From Allokutzneria multivorans (GTDB lineage Bacteria; Actinomycetota; Actinomycetes; Mycobacteriales; Pseudonocardiaceae), in contig NZ_BAABAL010000003.1 in the NCBI RefSeq assembly GCF_039537405.1, positions 62,001 to 126,000 of the forward strand: a stretch of 64,000 bases of DNA, written 5' to 3'. Below the pieces are notes generated by a model. The model was not told the origin of the DNA and ran no database searches. It was given only the letters and a program-made list of their open reading frames with translations. Position 1 is the first letter of the stretch; each line of letters opens with the position of its first letter. Both the position numbers and the translations under genes were made by a program. Positions 11,501 to 21,700 of the stretch are shown here, in pieces.

Positions 11501-14500
11501 CAGTGGACGTTGCACGCTTCCGGTGTGCTTGCGGTGCAGGGGACTCCGGCTGCCTTTGACTTCGGGGCGTGGCCGCCTGCTGATGCGGTGGCCGTCTCGT
11601 TGGATGGTGCCTACGACCGCCTCGCGTCGGCTGGGTTGCGTTACGGACCGCTGTTCCAGGGGCTGCGCGCAGCGTGGACGCGCGGTGAGGAAGTGTTCGC
11701 CGAGGTCTCGTTGCCTGCGGAGGACGGTGACAAGTTCGGGATACACCCGGCGTTGCTGGACGCCGCGCTGCACGCCACCGGGCTCGGCGAGAACGCGAGC
11801 GCTTCGCTGCCGTTCTCGTGGAGCGGCGTGACGCTGCACGCTGCGGGAGCCACTGCGCTGCGCGTGCGCTTGGTGCCCGTTGGGACTGAGTCCGTGTCGC
11901 TGACCGCCGTTGACCCGACGGGCGCTCCGGTGATCTCGGTGGATTCCCTTGCGCTGCGGGCGGTTTCCGCTGAGCAGGTGCAGGCTGCGGCTCTGGAGCA
12001 GGACTCGCTGTTCCGGCTTGACTGGGTTCCTGTTGGGTCGCCGTCCCCAGCGGACGGTTTCCGGACGCTATCGGTTTCTCCTGGCTCGGGAGATGTCGTT
12101 GCCGACGCGCACGCGATCACAGCAGGTGTTCTCGCCGCCGTGCAGGAATTTCTGACGGAGGAGACTGACGCCAAGCTCGTCGTGCTCACCGACGGTGCAG
12201 CTGGCCCGGATGCCCACGACCTGGCGGCCTCCGCTGTGTGGGGTCTCGTTCGGTCGGCGCAGTCGGAGAACCCGGATCGCATCGTGCTGGTGGACGGGCC
12301 GCTTTCCCAGGTCGGCGCGGCGGTGGCCACGGGCGAGAGCCAGGTCGTGGTTCGCGACGGGACGCTGTTCGCGCCGCGTCTGTCGCGTGGTGTCGCCGCC
12401 GCTCCGGCCTCGTGGGATCCCGAGGGGACGGTGCTGATCACTGGTGGCACAGGCGGGCTCGGGGCGCTGGTGGCTCGGCACCTGGTGGTCGAGCGCGGAG
12501 TGACCAGTCTCGTGCTGACCAGCCGTCGTGGCCTGGACGCTCCTGGGGCCGCCGCGCTTGTTGCCGAGTTGAGGGATCTCGGGGCCTCGGTGCGAACTGA
12601 GGCGTGCGACGTGTCCAACCGGGACGCTGTCTCGCTTCTGGTGAGCGGGATCTCGAACCTGACCGGCGTGGTGCACGCGGCTGGTGTCCTCGACGACGGC
12701 GTGGTGCCCGCGCTGACGCCGGAGCGGGTGGACGGGGTGTTCCGGCCGAAGGTCGACGCGGCCTGGCACCTGCACTCGCTGACGGAGAACTTGCAGCACT
12801 TCGTCCTGTTCTCGTCGGCGGCCGGCGTGCTTGGCGCGCCTGGCCAGGGCAACTACGCGGCGGCGAACTCGTTCCTGGACGCCCTTGCACGGCACCGCCG
12901 TTCGCAGGGCTTGGCCGCCAGCTCCGTTGCGTGGGGCCTGTGGCAGCAGGACAGCGGCATGAGCGGCGAGCTGTCGCAGGACGAGCTCGCGCGGATGCGG
13001 CGGGACGGCTACGGCGCGCTCACGCCTGAGGAAGGCCTGGAGCTCTTCGACACCGCGCTCGCCCAGGACGACGCGTTCCTCGCGGCGGTCAAGCTCGACA
13101 TCCCGTCGCTGACATCCTTTGCCCGCACGGGTTCCCTGCCTCAGGTGCTGCGCGGCCTCGTGCGTGTTCCCGTGCGCCGGGCCGCGAACGCCGCCGAAGC
13201 CGCCGGGTTGCGTGAGCTGCTGGTGTCGCTGACCCCGCCCGAGCAGGACCGCGCGCTGGTGGAGCTGGTCAGGAACCAGGTCGCTCAGGTGCTCGGGCAC
13301 GCCGGTGGCGGGGCGATCGAGCCGGAACGGGCGTTCACCGACCTCGGGTTCGATTCGCTAACCGCCGTGGAACTGCGCAACGGGCTCACCGCCGCGACTG
13401 GACTGCGGCTGCCCGCGACGCTGATCTTCGACTACCCGACGCCGCTCGACCTGGCCCGGCACGTCCGCGCGGAACTGCTCGGCGAGCTGGCCGAGGTAAC
13501 CGCGACCGCCGCCGTGGGTTCCGACGAGCCGATCGCGATCGTCGGCATGGGCTGCCGTTACCCCGGCGGTGTCAGCACTCCGGAGCAGCTGTGGGAGCTG
13601 GTCGCCTCCGGTGGCGACGGCATCACTCTCTTCCCCGACAACCGCGGGTGGGACCTGGAGGGGCTCTACCACCCTGATCCCGAGCACTCCGGCACCTCCT
13701 ACAGCCGCGAGGGCGGCTTCCTGCTCGACGCCGCGGAGTTCGACCCGGAGTTCTTCGGGATCTCGCCGCGTGAAGCCCTGGCCATGGACCCGCAGCAGCG
13801 GCTGCTGCTGGAGGTCTCGTGGGAGGCCGTCGAGCGCGCCGGGATCGACCCGGTGTCGCTGAAGGGCTCGGACACCGGGGTCTTCGCGGGCGTCATGTAC
13901 TACGACTACGGGTCCCACGTGGACTCCGTCCCGGAAGAGCTCGAAGCCTTTATGGGCACGGGTACCTCGGGCAGCGTCACCTCGGGCAGGATCGCCTACA
14001 CCTTCGGTTTCGAGGGGCCCGCGGTCTCAGTCGACACTGCGTGCTCGTCGTCGTTGGTGGCACTGCACTGGGCGGCCCAGGCGCTGCGCAGCGGTGAGTG
14101 CTCGCTGGCCCTCGCCGGTGGCGTGACCGTCATGCCGACCGCGGAGTCCTTCGTGGCGTTCTCCCGGCAGCGCGGCCTCGCGCCGGACGGGCGGTGCAAG
14201 CCGTTCTCGTCGTCGGCCGACGGCACCACGTGGTCGGAGGGCGTGGGCATGCTCGTGCTGGAGCGCCTTTCCGACGCCGTCCGAAGTGGACACCAGGTGC
14301 TCGCCGTGGTTCGCGGTTCCGCGATCAACCAGGATGGTGCTTCGAACGGGTTGACCGCGCCGAACGGTCCTTCGCAGCAGCGCGTGATCCGCCAGGCCCT
14401 GGCCAACGCCGGGCTTCGCTCGGACGAGGTCGACGCGGTGGAGGCGCACGGAACCGGCACTGTGCTGGGCGACCCGATCGAGGCGCAGGCGCTGCTCAAC

Positions 14501-17500
14501 ACCTATGGGCAGGAGCGCTCGGAGCCGTTGTGGTTGGGCTCGCTGAAGTCCAACATCGGTCACGCGCAGGCGGCGGCGGGTGTCGGCGGGATCATCAAGA
14601 TGGTGCAGGCGATGCGGCACGGAGTGCTGCCGAAGTCGCTGCACATCGAGGAGCCGACCGCGCACGTGGACTGGTCGGCGGGCGCGGTGTCGTTGCTGAC
14701 GGAGTCCATCGAGTGGCCGTCGGTACAGCGTCCGCGTCGGGCCGCGGTGTCGTCTTTCGGCATTTCCGGCACCAACGCGCACGTGATCCTGGAGCAGGGA
14801 CCTGATCGCGAGGTTGAGGCTGGCGAAGGTGCTCCGCTGTGGGTGCTGTCGGGCAAGACGCCGGATGCGTTGCAGGCTCAAGCGTCGCGGCTGCACGCAT
14901 GGGCCTCTTCGACCGACGACGACCCCGCGTTCTCACTGGCGACCGGGCGCGCCGCACTGGAGCACCGAGCGGCTGTCGTTGCCACGGACCGCGCTGGACT
15001 GCTTGCAGGGCTTGAAGAACTTGCGCTCACCGGTCAGGTCAACAGCGGCAAGACCGCGTTCCTGTTCACCGGCGGTGGCGCGCAGTACCTCGGCATGGGT
15101 CGCGAGCTGTGCGAGAAGTACCCGGTGTTCGCGGCAGCTTTTGACGCGGTGACAACGGAGTTCGGCAAGCACCTCGCGGAGCCGTTGCGCGAGGTGATGT
15201 TCGAGAAGCCCGACCTGGTGGACCGCATCGACTACATGCTGCCCGCGCTCTTCACCATCGAGGTGTCGTTGTTCCGGCTCCTCGAATCGTGGGGAATCGC
15301 ACCGGACTTCGTCGCCGGGCACTCCATCGGCGAGTTCGGCGCGGCGCACGTCGCGGGACTGTGGTCGTTAGAGGACGCAGTTCGCGTTGTATCGGTACGC
15401 GGTCGCTTGATGAACTCGATGCCGCCGGGTGGGGCCATGGTCGCGATCCAGGCCTCCGAGGAGGAGGTGCTGCCCGAACTCACCGGCAACGTGGGGATCG
15501 CGGCGCTCAACGGTCCACTGTCGACGGTCATCTCCGGTGACGAGGAGACCGCGCTGCGCATCGCCGCCGGGTTCAAGGAACGCGGTCGCAAGGCGAAGAA
15601 GCTCGTGGTCAGCCAGGCTTCGCACTCCGCGCTGATGGACGGCCTGCTTGGCGAGTTCGGCGAGGCCACCGCGAGCCTGACCTACACCGAGCCGCGAATC
15701 CCGATCATCTCGACGCTCACCGGCAAGCCCGCCACGCTGGCCGACGTCGGCGACCCGACGTACTGGGTGCGCCACATCCGGCAGCCCGTCAGGTTGTTCG
15801 ACGCCGTGCGGGTGCTGGAGTCCGAGGGCGTGACGAAGTTCGTGGAGATCGGCCCGAACGCCGTGCTCACCGCCGCCGCGCAGGACTGCGTGGAGAACCC
15901 GGACAACGCGGTCTTCGTTCCCTTGGTGCGCAAGGACCAGGACGAGTCGCAGGCTGTGCTGCGCGCGCTCGCTCAGCTGTACGTCGTGGGCGCGAAGGTT
16001 GACTGGACGGCGTTCTTCCCGTCAGGTTCGCAGCTCGTCGATCTGCCGACGTACGCGTTCCAGAACCGTTCGTACTGGCTGATGCAGGGCACGGGAAGCG
16101 CGGACGTGACGGCGGCTGGACTCGTCTCCGCTGATCACCCGCTCCTCGGCGCTTCCGTGCCGCTGGCAGACGGTGACGGCGTGCTGTTCACCGGCCGGAT
16201 CTCGTTGGCCACGCAGCCGTGGTTGCTTGATCACGTGGTGATGGGCACGGTGCTCGTGCCTGGCGCCGGGCTCGTCGAGCTGGCCATCCGCGCGGGTGAC
16301 GAGGTCGGGTGCGGGACTGTGGAGGACCTGACCCTTCAGGCTCCGCTCGTCGTGCCTGAGAGCGGATCTGTTGTGGTGCAGGTGGTTGTGGGCGCTGACA
16401 TTGATGGGCGTCGTGCGGTGTCGATCTACTCACGGCGTGGTGAGGAACCGTGGACCGTGCACGCCGTCGGCTCGCTCACTTCCGAGAAGTCCACTGTGGA
16501 CAGTTTTGAGTGGCCTGCTGGCGAGACGGTTGACGTCGAGACGTTGTACGAGGACCTGGTGGGTTCGGGCTTCGGTTATGGTCCGTTGTTCCAGGGGATT
16601 CAGGCCGCGTGGAAGCTCGGCGACGACGTGTACACAGAGCTGGCGCTGCCCGCCGATACCGATACCAGCTCGTTCGGTATCCATCCGGCGTTGTTGGATT
16701 CCGCGCTGCACGGGATGTTCCTGCGGGAGGGTAATCCTGCCGGGGCGGCGCTGCCGTTCGCGTGGTCGGGTGTGACGCTGCACGCGACCGGGGCGAGCAC
16801 GCTGCGCGTCAAGCTCAGTCCAACAGGGCCTGACTCCGCCCGACTAGTCGGCGTCGATGGTGGCGGGAACCCGGTGATCACTGTCGAGTCGATCGCGGTC
16901 CGCGCGGTCTCCGCCGACCAACTGCGCGCCGACAGCGACGCGTTGTTCCAGGTCGATTGGGTGCCGGTGGAGTCCACTGGTGATGCGCCGGAGCACGAGG
17001 TGCTGAGCTTGGAGTCCACAAAGGACGATGTGGTCGGCGAGACCTACCGGCTGACCCACGAGGTTCTTGCGGCCGTTCAGAAGCGGGCAGAAGACTCGAC
17101 TCTGGTGATCCACACGTCCGAGCCGACCCTGGCCACGGCCGCTGTTTGGGGCCTGATTCGGTCCGCGCAGTCGGAGAACCCTGGGCGGTTCGTGCTCTTC
17201 GAGGGGCCCGCGTCGGAGATTGGTGCGGCCGTGGCGACGGGGGAGCCGCAGGTGCGCGCCACCGACGGCAAGCTCTACGCGCCAAGGCTCGCGAAGCCGC
17301 AGGCAGCGGGTGATCCGGTCGCGTGGAACGCCGAAGGCACGACGCTGATCAGCGGTGGTACTGGCGACCTCGGCGCGCTCGCGGCGAAGCATCTCGTTGC
17401 GCGGCACGGGGTCAAGCAGCTCGTGCTGACCAGCCGTCGCGGCATCGAAGCGCCGGGCGCCAAGGAGCTCCAGAAGTCCTTGGAGGAACTCGGTGCCACT

Positions 17501-18601
17501 GTGCGGATCGAAGCGTGCGATACGGCGGACCGAGGCTCACTTGAGACTCTGTTGCGCGGAATTCCGGACTTGACCGCGGTGATCCACACGGCCGGTGTGC
17601 TCGACGACGGCGTGATCTCCGCGCTGACGCCGGAGCGCGTGGACGGAGTGTTCCGGCCGAAGGTCGACGCCGCGTGGAACCTGCACTCGTTGACCGAGGG
17701 CCTGAGCCACTTCGTGATCTACTCCTCGGCTGCCGGCGTGCTCGGCGGACCAGGGCAGGGCAACTACGCGGCGGCGAATTCGTTCCTCGACGCGCTGGTG
17801 CGGCTGCGCCGGGAGCAGGGGCTCCCCGGGCAGTCGCTCGCGTGGGGCCTGTGGGAGCAGGACGGTGGCATGGCCGGGGAGCTGGGCAGCCACAACGTGG
17901 ACAGGATGAGCCGCGACGGTTTCGGGGCGCTGAGCCACACCGAGGGCATGGACGTCTTCGACACCGCCGTCGCGCTGGACCAGCCGCTGTTCGTGCCGAT
18001 CAAGCTCGACCGCACCGCACTGCGCGCCGGTTCGGTGCCCGCGATCCTGCGCGGCCTGGTGCGTGCCCCGGCGCGCCGGGCTGCGCAGGCCGCCGTCGCC
18101 GAGACCGTCTCACTGGCGCAACGGCTCGCGTCGATGCCCGTCCTGGAGCGGGCCGAGGCGGTGCTGGACGTCGTGCGCACCCAGGTCGCCGCGGTACTGG
18201 GACACGGTTCCGGCGCGGACGTCGATCCGGATCGTCCGTTCACCGAGTTGGGCTTCGACTCGCTGACCTCGGTGGAGCTGCGGAATCGGCTCACCACGGC
18301 CACGTCACTGCGCCTGGCGGCCACGGCGGTGTTCGACCACCCGACGCCGCAGGCCATGGCCGAGCACCTGAAGCCGTTGCTGCTGCCCGAAGAGCCCGAG
18401 CCGGTGGAGGTCGACGAGAAGGCCGTCCGCGCGGCGCTGGCGAAGATCTCGATCGAGGACTTCCGCAAAGCCGGGGTGCTCGACGCCCTGGTGCGCCTGG
18501 CGGGCTCCGTGGGGCCGGAGAACGCCGACGTGGCGGCCATCGATGAGATGGACGTCAGCGACCTCGTGCAGCGCGCCATGGCATCGGCAAAGGGCAGCTG
18601 A
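8507..18601 (+). CDS. Modular type I polyketide synthase, two modules: KS-AT-DH-KR-ACP x2
   Basis: 3364 residues. I chose ATG 8507 because it opens the standard N-terminal docking coiled coil (MADQDKLLGLLKKVTADL) before the first KS; the frame is open further upstream but that stretch overlaps the previous gene. Both modules have DH and KR but no ER, so two successive trans-alkene-forming extensions are predicted, giving a diene. The first AT is malonyl-type; the second is an atypical QASH type. The C-terminal tail ends in the short IDEMDVSDLVQRA motif, a different docking class from the other proteins here, and it should pair with the equally different N-terminus of the following gene. The next start is 185 bp away, the largest gap between the co-directional PKS genes. 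Confidence 0.97.
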   Translation: MADQDKLLGLLKKVTADLQQTRARLREAESAETEPIAIIGMGCRFPGGVDSPEDLWDLVDSGREGITGFPDDRGWDLDGLFHPDPGNPGTSYASTGGFVHTAARFDPEFFGISPREALAMDPQQRLLLEVSWEAMERAGIDPLSLKGSSTGVYAGVASQEYGPRLHEPAEGVEGYLLTGTTCSVHSGRVAYSFGFEGPAVSVDTACSSSLVALHWAVQALRAGECSMALAGGANIMGAPGIFVEFSRQRGLSPDGRCKSFAASADGTGWSEGVGMILIEKLSDAVRNGHEVLAVIRGTAINQDGASNGLTAPNGPSQQRVILAALENARLSTRDVDVVEAHGTGTVLGDPIEAQALINTYGQERSEPLWLGSLKSNIGHAQAAAGIGGVIKMVQALRAGRLPKSLHVNEPTPHVDWSAGAVSLLTEARDWPAVDRPRRAAVSSFGISGTNAHIVLEQAPVVEVREAPRAFTTPIPWLLSAKTEEALQAQASRLLSAVSAHPVDVGLSLAVGRAALDVRAAVVGSSREELIAGLTALASQVSGQGRATKGKTAFLFTGQGAQRLGMGRSLYAAFPVFAAAYDEVLALLPPLSEDLDQTGNAQPALFAFEVALYRLIESLGVRPDFLAGHSIGELAAAHVAGVWSLEDAARIVAARGRLMQALPSGGAMIAVQASEDEVRAALVPGVDIAAINGPASVVISGVEEAVLAVAAQFKERKTKRLSVSHAFHSGLMDGMLAEFGSIVASATASAPSVPIVSTLTGRTASAAELSSVDYWVRHVRESVRFADAVRTLHSFGVSKFVEVGPDGVLSAAGAECVDEGTFVALSRRDREEAHTLITALSRYHVAGGKVDWAKVFEPTNARRVDLPTYAFQHQHFWLNGPSGTADVAAAGLTAAKHPMLGAAISLADGDGFLFTGRLSLSSHAWLGDHVVMDSVIVPGTALVELAIRAGDEVGCGVVEELTLHAPLVLATATMVQVAVGGADDSGRRSVSIYSSRSEDQWTLHASGVLAVQGTPAAFDFGAWPPADAVAVSLDGAYDRLASAGLRYGPLFQGLRAAWTRGEEVFAEVSLPAEDGDKFGIHPALLDAALHATGLGENASASLPFSWSGVTLHAAGATALRVRLVPVGTESVSLTAVDPTGAPVISVDSLALRAVSAEQVQAAALEQDSLFRLDWVPVGSPSPADGFRTLSVSPGSGDVVADAHAITAGVLAAVQEFLTEETDAKLVVLTDGAAGPDAHDLAASAVWGLVRSAQSENPDRIVLVDGPLSQVGAAVATGESQVVVRDGTLFAPRLSRGVAAAPASWDPEGTVLITGGTGGLGALVARHLVVERGVTSLVLTSRRGLDAPGAAALVAELRDLGASVRTEACDVSNRDAVSLLVSGISNLTGVVHAAGVLDDGVVPALTPERVDGVFRPKVDAAWHLHSLTENLQHFVLFSSAAGVLGAPGQGNYAAANSFLDALARHRRSQGLAASSVAWGLWQQDSGMSGELSQDELARMRRDGYGALTPEEGLELFDTALAQDDAFLAAVKLDIPSLTSFARTGSLPQVLRGLVRVPVRRAANAAEAAGLRELLVSLTPPEQDRALVELVRNQVAQVLGHAGGGAIEPERAFTDLGFDSLTAVELRNGLTAATGLRLPATLIFDYPTPLDLARHVRAELLGELAEVTATAAVGSDEPIAIVGMGCRYPGGVSTPEQLWELVASGGDGITLFPDNRGWDLEGLYHPDPEHSGTSYSREGGFLLDAAEFDPEFFGISPREALAMDPQQRLLLEVSWEAVERAGIDPVSLKGSDTGVFAGVMYYDYGSHVDSVPEELEAFMGTGTSGSVTSGRIAYTFGFEGPAVSVDTACSSSLVALHWAAQALRSGECSLALAGGVTVMPTAESFVAFSRQRGLAPDGRCKPFSSSADGTTWSEGVGMLVLERLSDAVRSGHQVLAVVRGSAINQDGASNGLTAPNGPSQQRVIRQALANAGLRSDEVDAVEAHGTGTVLGDPIEAQALLNTYGQERSEPLWLGSLKSNIGHAQAAAGVGGIIKMVQAMRHGVLPKSLHIEEPTAHVDWSAGAVSLLTESIEWPSVQRPRRAAVSSFGISGTNAHVILEQGPDREVEAGEGAPLWVLSGKTPDALQAQASRLHAWASSTDDDPAFSLATGRAALEHRAAVVATDRAGLLAGLEELALTGQVNSGKTAFLFTGGGAQYLGMGRELCEKYPVFAAAFDAVTTEFGKHLAEPLREVMFEKPDLVDRIDYMLPALFTIEVSLFRLLESWGIAPDFVAGHSIGEFGAAHVAGLWSLEDAVRVVSVRGRLMNSMPPGGAMVAIQASEEEVLPELTGNVGIAALNGPLSTVISGDEETALRIAAGFKERGRKAKKLVVSQASHSALMDGLLGEFGEATASLTYTEPRIPIISTLTGKPATLADVGDPTYWVRHIRQPVRLFDAVRVLESEGVTKFVEIGPNAVLTAAAQDCVENPDNAVFVPLVRKDQDESQAVLRALAQLYVVGAKVDWTAFFPSGSQLVDLPTYAFQNRSYWLMQGTGSADVTAAGLVSADHPLLGASVPLADGDGVLFTGRISLATQPWLLDHVVMGTVLVPGAGLVELAIRAGDEVGCGTVEDLTLQAPLVVPESGSVVVQVVVGADIDGRRAVSIYSRRGEEPWTVHAVGSLTSEKSTVDSFEWPAGETVDVETLYEDLVGSGFGYGPLFQGIQAAWKLGDDVYTELALPADTDTSSFGIHPALLDSALHGMFLREGNPAGAALPFAWSGVTLHATGASTLRVKLSPTGPDSARLVGVDGGGNPVITVESIAVRAVSADQLRADSDALFQVDWVPVESTGDAPEHEVLSLESTKDDVVGETYRLTHEVLAAVQKRAEDSTLVIHTSEPTLATAAVWGLIRSAQSENPGRFVLFEGPASEIGAAVATGEPQVRATDGKLYAPRLAKPQAAGDPVAWNAEGTTLISGGTGDLGALAAKHLVARHGVKQLVLTSRRGIEAPGAKELQKSLEELGATVRIEACDTADRGSLETLLRGIPDLTAVIHTAGVLDDGVISALTPERVDGVFRPKVDAAWNLHSLTEGLSHFVIYSSAAGVLGGPGQGNYAAANSFLDALVRLRREQGLPGQSLAWGLWEQDGGMAGELGSHNVDRMSRDGFGALSHTEGMDVFDTAVALDQPLFVPIKLDRTALRAGSVPAILRGLVRAPARRAAQAAVAETVSLAQRLASMPVLERAEAVLDVVRTQVAAVLGHGSGADVDPDRPFTELGFDSLTSVELRNRLTTATSLRLAATAVFDHPTPQAMAEHLKPLLLPEEPEPVEVDEKAVRAALAKISIEDFRKAGVLDALVRLAGSVGPENADVAAIDEMDVSDLVQRAMASAKGS
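8603..13470 (+). other. PKS module B1: KS-AT-DH-KR-ACP, malonyl-type
   Basis: KS Cys is at 9122. AT Ser (GHSIG) is at 10391 and HAFH at 10676-10687. DH His is at 11288, but the motif reads HVVMDSVIVP, with Asp in place of the conserved Gly; the DH Asp is at 11759. KR starts about 12424 with LDD, B-type. ACP Ser is at 13355. The DH is probably active, but its altered motif leaves some doubt about whether the unit is an alkene or a hydroxyl. Confidence 0.9.
13523..18370 (+). other. PKS module B2: KS-AT-DH-KR-ACP with atypical QASH acyltransferase
   Basis: KS Cys is at 14042. The AT begins FTGGGAQYLGMG (about 15064), has GHSIG with Ser at 15323 and QASH at 15614-15625, a combination that fits neither the usual malonyl (HAFH) nor methylmalonyl (GHSQG/YASH) set. 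DH His is at 16232 and Asp at 16697. KR spans about 17335-18000 with LDD; its glycine motif is SGGTGDLG. ACP Ser is at 18260. The extender could be methylmalonyl or another substituted malonyl unit. Confidence 0.88.
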
Positions 18602-18786
18602 TACGGGTTAAAAGCGCAGTTCAGCCACTGTCTATGCGTTCTACTACTAGTCCGTGCGACATCCGCGTCAATGGTTGACCGCACACCGCGACTGCCCATC
18701 CAATGGTTCTGAACAAGGACATTGGGTGGGCAGTTTCGCTGTTCAGGGCACGTGTCTGGCCATTTGTACAGAATCGGGAGACTGGC
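18602..18786 (+). promoter_or_regulatory. Intergenic gap with a 15-bp hairpin and weak promoter-like boxes
   Basis: This 185-bp gap is the longest between the co-directional PKS genes. Arms 18691-18705 and 18720-18734 pair over 15 positions with one G-T wobble around a 14-nt loop. No U-tract follows, so a simple terminator is unlikely. TTGACC (18675-18680) sits 18 bp before TCCAAT (18699-18704), a weak -35/-10 pair whose -10 lies inside the left arm. It could be an internal promoter with an operator-like dyad for the downstream PKS genes. Consensus matches are poor, so this is tentative. Confidence 0.35.
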
Positions 18787-21700
18787 ATGGCGAATTCCTC
18801 CGAGGAGCTCATCGCGGCACTGCGTGAGTCCCTGAAGGAAAACGCGCGGCTGGAGCGGCGGAATAGCGAGCTGGTGGCTGCCGCGACCGAGCCCGTCGCG
18901 ATCGTCGGCATCGGCTGCCGCTTTCCCGGCGGGGTGCGCACGCCGGAGCAGCTGTGGGACCTGGTCGCCAGGGGCGGCGAGGGCGTCTCGGACTTCCCCG
19001 ACGACCGCGGCTGGGACCTCGGGTCGCTGTTCCACCCCGACCCCGATCACCGCGGCACCTCCTACACCAGCCGCGGCAACTTCCTGCACGACGCCGCCGA
19101 GTTCGACCCCGAGCTGTTCGGGATCAGTCCGCGTGAAGCGCTCGCGATGGACCCGCAGCAGCGGCTGCTGCTGGAGGTCGCGTGGGAGGCGTTCGAGCGC
19201 GCGGGCATCGATCCCGGCACCGTGAAGGGCAGCCCGACCGGGGTGTTCGCGGGCCTGATGTACAACGACTACGGCCAGAACCTGGGCGAGCTGCCCGAGG
19301 GCGTCGAGGGCTTCCTCGGCACCGGCACCACCGGCAGCGTCCTGTCCGGCCGGATCTCCTACACCTTCGGCCTCGAAGGCCCCGCCGTCACCGTGGACAC
19401 CGCGTGCTCGTCCTCGCTGGTCGCGATGCACCTTGCGGCGCAAGCACTTCGCACCGGCGAGTGCTCGCTGGCCCTCGCCGGCGGTGTGACCGTCATGTCG
19501 GTGCCCGACACCTTCGTCGACTTCTCCCGGCAGCGCGGGCTCTCCGTCGACGGCCGCTGCAAGTCCTTCGCGGCGGCGGCCGACGGCACCGGGTGGTCCG
19601 AGGGCGCGGGAATCCTGTTGCTGGAGAAGCTCTCCGACGCGGAGCGCAACGGGCACCCGATCTTCGCCGTGCTGCGCGGCTCGGCGGTGAACCAGGACGG
19701 CGCGTCGAACGGCCTGACCGCGCCGAACGGTCCTTCTCAGCAGCGAGTCATCCGCCAGGCCCTGAGCAACGCCGGGCTCGGACCGTCCGATGTGGACGCT
19801 GTGGAGGCGCACGGTACCGGGACCGTGCTCGGCGATCCGATCGAGGCTCAGGCGCTGCTGGCGACCTACGGCCAGAACCGCTCGGAACCGTTGTGGCTTG
19901 GCTCGCTGAAGTCCAACATCGGGCACGCCCAAGCCGCAGCCGGTGTGGCGGGTGTGATCAAGACCGTGATGGCGCTGCGTCACGGTGTTCTGCCGAAGTC
20001 GCTGCACATCGACTCGCCTTCGCCACACGTGGACTGGACCGCCGGAGCTGTCTCGCTGCTGACTTCCGCGCGCGAGTGGCCTGCCGTGGACCGCCCACGC
20101 CGCGCGGCCGTGTCGTCCTTCGGCATCTCCGGCACGAACTCGCATGTGATCCTGGAGGAGGCTCCGGCGTGCGATTCTGTTTCCGCACGTGCGGGCCGAT
20201 CGGGTGCGGGTGTCCCGCACGACACTGAGCAAGCTCCGGCGTCCTCCTGGGAGGTCGTCGCGCCTCCCGTGCTGCCGCTGGTGGTTTCAGGGAAGACTCC
20301 GGCTGCTCTTGAAGCGCAGACCTCGCGACTGAAGTCCTTTGTGGACAGCAATGAATCTGCGTCCGATGTGGACATTGCCTTCTCGCTGGCCACTACGCGC
20401 GCGGCACTGGACGAGCGTGCGGTGTTCCTCGGTGATCTGTCCGGGCAACCCATCGCGCGGGGGCGCGTGGTGAAGGGCAAGACGGCGTTCCTGTTCACCG
20501 GCCAGGGTTCTCAGCGGCGTGGGATGGGTGAGCAGCTGTATGCGGCCTACCCGGTGTTCGCTGCCGCCTACGACGAGGTGCGTGCGCTGCTGCCCGCCTC
20601 CTCGGAGGACTTGGATCAGACCGGGAATGCTCAGCCCGCCCTGTTCGCGCTCGAAGTTGCGCTGTACCGGCTTGTTGAGTCGTGGGGCATTAAGCCGGAC
20701 TTGCTGGTTGGGCATTCGATCGGCGAGCTGGCTGCGGCGCACGTCGCCGGGGTGTTCTCGCTGGAGGACGCTGCGCGGCTGGTCACGGCTCGCGGTCAGC
20801 TGATGCAGGCGCTGCCCGGTGGTGGCGCCATGATCGCGATCCAGGCCACCGAGGACGAGGTCCTCGCGCACGACGTGGACATCGCCGCGATCAACGGCCC
20901 GCGTGCCGTGGTGATCTCCGGCCCAGAAGAGACCGTGCTCGCGGTTGCCGCGCAGTTCCCGGATCGCAAGACCAAGCGGTTGACGGTGTCGCACGCGTTC
21001 CACTCGTCGCTGATGGACGGCATGCTCGCGGACTTCGCCAAGGTCGCGATGTCGGTCAAGTACTCCGAGCCGACCGTGCAGATCGTGTCCAACGTGACGG
21101 GGACGGTCGCGAAGGCCAGCGAGCTGATGTCGGCCGAGTACTGGGTGCGGCACGTGCGCGGTGCGGTGCGCTTCGCCGACGGCATCGCCACCTGCGCGGA
21201 GAAGGGTGTCACGCGCTATTTGGAACTCGGTCCCGACGGCACGCTCTCCGCGATGGGCGCGGACTGTGCAGTGGGCACGTTCGCGCCGGTGCTGCGCAAG
21301 GACCGGCCGGAGCCCGAGGCGCTGCTCGCCGGAGTGGGCCAGGTGTTCGCGGCCGGGGCGCCCGTTGACTGGGCCGCGGTGTTTTCTGGTACTGGCGCCC
21401 GTCGCGTCGACCTGCCGACATACGCCTTCCAGCAGCAGCGATTCTGGCTGAAGCCCGAGCGGCCGGAACGCGGTTCCTGGCGGTACCGAGTTCGGTGGGA
21501 TGCGATCAGCGTGCCGCGCTCGACTCTGTTCGGCACGTGGGCCGTCCTCGGAGACCCGAAGCTCGAAGCCGTCTTGGCCGCTCGGGGCGCTCTGATCTCG
21601 ACCGATCTGTCCGAGGTGGACGGGATCGTGTCCGTGGGCGCTGACCTGGCGCGGACCCTGGAGATCCTCCAGCAGGCGAAGGCGCCCGTCTGGAGCGTCA

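Noticed and set aside
18703..18786. In-frame ATG 18703 as start of the one-module PKS gene
   Set aside because: The extra residues are not docking-like, and a good ribosome binding site (GGGAG) precedes ATG 18787.
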